A DNA stretch of 64,000 bases from Pseudovibrio sp. Tun.PSC04-5.I4. Its GTDB lineage: Bacteria > Pseudomonadota > Alphaproteobacteria > Rhizobiales > Stappiaceae. How positions within the stretch are numbered: the first letter of the stretch is position 1; each line of letters opens with the position of its first letter. Positions 62,603 through 64,000 of this stretch are shown piece after piece. The position numbers were made by a program, and so were the translations under genes. Where the stretch lies: positions 3,050,501 to 3,114,500 of the forward strand of contig NZ_FNLB01000006.1 in NCBI RefSeq assembly GCF_900104145.1, given 5' to 3'. Below the pieces are notes generated by a model, which saw nothing but the letters and a program-made list of their open reading frames with translations, did not search any database and was not told the origin of the DNA.

Positions 62603-62710
62603 CGGGGGGAGTTTGTGCGGGTGAAGTGAGGGGGGAGTTTGTGTGGGATGTCGGCGGGGGAGTTTGTGCGTGATGGCGGCAGGGGAGTTTGTGTGGGATG
62701 GCGGTGAGGG
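62591..62710. repeat. 25-bp tandem repeat, about four units
   Basis: The word GAGTTTGTG recurs at 62609, 62635, 62660 and 62685 (spacings 26, 25 and 25). The rest of each unit, TGGGATGGCGGCGGGG with changes, resembles the tail of repeat copy F. This is the only content of the 315 bases between the GIY-YIG gene and acnA apart from the terminator. Confidence 0.75.
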
Positions 62711-62746
62711 AGCGTTAGGTGATCGATGGGTGAAGATAAGCTAAGA

Positions 62747-62776
62747 AACAACGGGCCCCGTGAAGGGCCCGTTGTT
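62747..62776 (-). terminator. Terminator after acnA
   Basis: The 12-bp stem AACAACGGGCCC/GGGCCCGTTGTT with a 6-base loop lies 24 bases beyond the acnA stop on the minus strand and is followed by TTCTT. Confidence 0.85.
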
Positions 62777-62800
62777 GTTTCGTGTAGCTGTTTGAGAAGC

Positions 62801-64000
62801 TTAGCTGTTTACGAGGTTGCGGAGCACGTAGTGTAGGATGCCGCCGGCTTTGATGTATTCCAGCTCGTCTTCTGTATCGATGCGGCAGAGCACTTCGATG
62901 GCTTTCTTGGTGCCGTTGGCGAATTCAACCTGAATGTCGACAGTCTGGCGTGGCTTAAGGTCTGCAACGCCTGTGATTGTCACTTTTTCAGTGCCGTCGA
63001 TGCCGTGGGACTGCCAGCTTTCGCCTTCTTTGAAGGTGAATGGAAGAACGCCCATGCCAACAAGGTTGGAGCGGTGAATACGCTCAAAGGACTGTGCGAT
63101 TACAGCGCGAACGCCGAGAAGCTTCGTGCCTTTTGCTGCCCAATCACGAGAAGAGCCGGTGCCGTATTCTTTACCAGCAAATACAACAAGCGGAGTGTCT
63201 GCTTCTTTGTATTCCATACAAGCATCGTAGATCCATGCCTGTTTGCCGTCCTTCATGGTAACGCCGCCTTCAACACCAGAAACCATCTGGTTCTTAATGC
63301 GGATGTTAGCGAAGGTGCCGCGCATCATAACTTCGTGGTTGCCACGACGGGAGCCGTAGGAGTTGAAGTCTTTCGGCTCAACACCATTTGCTGCCAGATA
63401 CTCGCCTGCTGGGCTTGCTGCTTTAATCGCGCCCGCTGGGGAGATGTGGTCAGTTGTGATGCTGTCGAGGAACAGACCCATGACTGCTGCACCATGAACA
63501 TCGGTGAGCGGCTTAGGCTCCATGGTCATGCCTTCGAAGTAAGGCGGGTTTTGCACGTAGGTAGAAGCGTCTGGCCAGCCGTAGGTCATGCCGCCTTCAA
63601 CCTTGATGCCCTGCCAGTGCTCGTCGCCTTTGAACACATCGCCGTAACGCTCTTCAAACATCTCTTGCGTGATGGACGTGCGGATCAGGTCTGTGATCTC
63701 TTCGGTGGTTGGCCAGATGTCTTTCAGGTAAACTGGGTTACCATCCTGATCGTCGCCAAGAGAGTCAGTCGCAACGTTGATATTCAGGGACCCTGCGATT
63801 GCGTAGGCAACAACCAATGGCGGAGATGCCAGGTAGTTTGCACGAACGTCCGGGTTCACACGGCCTTCGAAGTTACGGTTACCAGACAGAACGGAACACG
63901 CGACGAGGTCGTTGTCGTTGATGGACTTAGTGATCTCAGGAGCAAGCGGGCCGGAGTTGCCGATACATGTTGTACAGCCGTAACCGGTGAGGTTGAAGCC
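62801..64000 (-). CDS. acnA: Aconitate hydratase A, C-terminal part; 5' end beyond the window
   Basis: The last 399 codons of an aconitase (citrate to isocitrate in the TCA cycle). The frame continues to the window edge and includes GYGCTTCIGNSGPLAPE, with two of the three cysteines that hold the 4Fe-4S cluster. Then come SGNRNFEGRV, DSITTDHISPAG, NSYGSRRGNHEVMMRGTFAN (in parts) and GKEYGTGSSRDWAAKGT in the swivel domain. This order is that of the IRP1/AcnA type. The N-terminal part lies outside the window. Confidence 0.96.
   Translation of the reverse strand, partial: GFNLTGYGCTTCIGNSGPLAPEITKSINDNDLVACSVLSGNRNFEGRVNPDVRANYLASPPLVVAYAIAGSLNINVATDSLGDDQDGNPVYLKDIWPTTEEITDLIRTSITQEMFEERYGDVFKGDEHWQGIKVEGGMTYGWPDASTYVQNPPYFEGMTMEPKPLTDVHGAAVMGLFLDSITTDHISPAGAIKAASPAGEYLAANGVEPKDFNSYGSRRGNHEVMMRGTFANIRIKNQMVSGVEGGVTMKDGKQAWIYDACMEYKEADTPLVVFAGKEYGTGSSRDWAAKGTKLLGVRAVIAQSFERIHRSNLVGMGVLPFTFKEGESWQSHGIDGTEKVTITGVADLKPRQTVDIQVEFANGTKKAIEVLCRIDTEDELEYIKAGGILHYVLRNLVNS

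Noticed and set aside
62350..62751. 133-residue minus-strand frame rich in Pro, Thr and His
   Set aside because: It is a translation of the tandem repeat and the palindromic repeat, and overlaps the GIY-YIG gene.

Overview
The window looks like a chromosomal segment of an alphaproteobacterium of the order Hyphomicrobiales (Rhizobiales). It most resembles the marine Pseudovibrio/Stappiaceae group, judged from gene content and base composition near 50% GC. That placement is an inference from recognised families (CpdR, a TIGR02302/DUF4175 membrane protein, DUF1674/SdhAF4, HIG1-type small protein, DUF2125, DUF1761) and from gene orders such as argH-lptM-lysA, ftsE-ftsX-ydcF-plsC, HIG1-adenosyltransferase-etfB-etfA-hbd and rsmB-heparinase-purH. 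No rRNA or tRNA gene was seen, so the species cannot be named from this window.

Layout: 1-5.3 kb holds a 5'-truncated HNH nuclease, a TadG-like von Willebrand factor protein, acetyl-CoA synthetase, a DUF1761 membrane protein and a glutathione S-transferase. 5.7-12.7 kb holds a D-Ala-D-Ala carboxypeptidase, a CobW/COG0523 metallochaperone GTPase and a long minus-strand run (tspO, HIG1-type protein, cobalamin adenosyltransferase, etfB, etfA, hbd) for acyl-CoA oxidation and electron transfer to the quinone pool. 12.9-19.9 kb holds an MFS transporter, cardiolipin synthase, a YrhK-like protein, an SDR, a UbiH-type hydroxylase, acyl-CoA thioesterase II and a TlpA thioredoxin. 19.9-25.8 kb holds argH, lptM, lysA and a large DUF4175 protein.

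25.9-35.5 kb contains an ArsR regulator divergent from an alpha/beta hydrolase with an aspartate nucleophile, cpdR, hpt, a zinc-ribbon protein, the division genes ftsE-ftsX, ydcF, plsC, a ChaC-type enzyme and DUF2125 and GNAT proteins. 35.8-46.7 kb holds a DMT exporter, a CitE-like lyase, DUF1737, an AEC transporter, an ATP-grasp ligase, lolA, ftsK, a class I aminotransferase, zntB and DUF1674. 46.9-56.3 kb holds htpX, rsmB, a heparinase-like protein, purH, a GT39-type glycosyltransferase, a Tat-exported beta-carbonic anhydrase and a GNAT protein. The window ends inside acnA.

The accessory part is 56.3-62.8 kb, between the GNAT gene and acnA. It contains a structured 605-base stretch without a convincing gene, a small orphan protein behind a hairpin leader, a complete IS21-family element with 5-bp target duplications, an AT-rich gene for a SIR2-domain protein (a probable NAD-consuming antiphage effector), six copies of a palindromic repeat, a GIY-YIG protein and a 25-bp tandem repeat. 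The SIR2 protein, with a large C-terminal region I do not recognise and no visible partner, is the best candidate for something undescribed. The rest of the window is mostly ordinary housekeeping chromosome.
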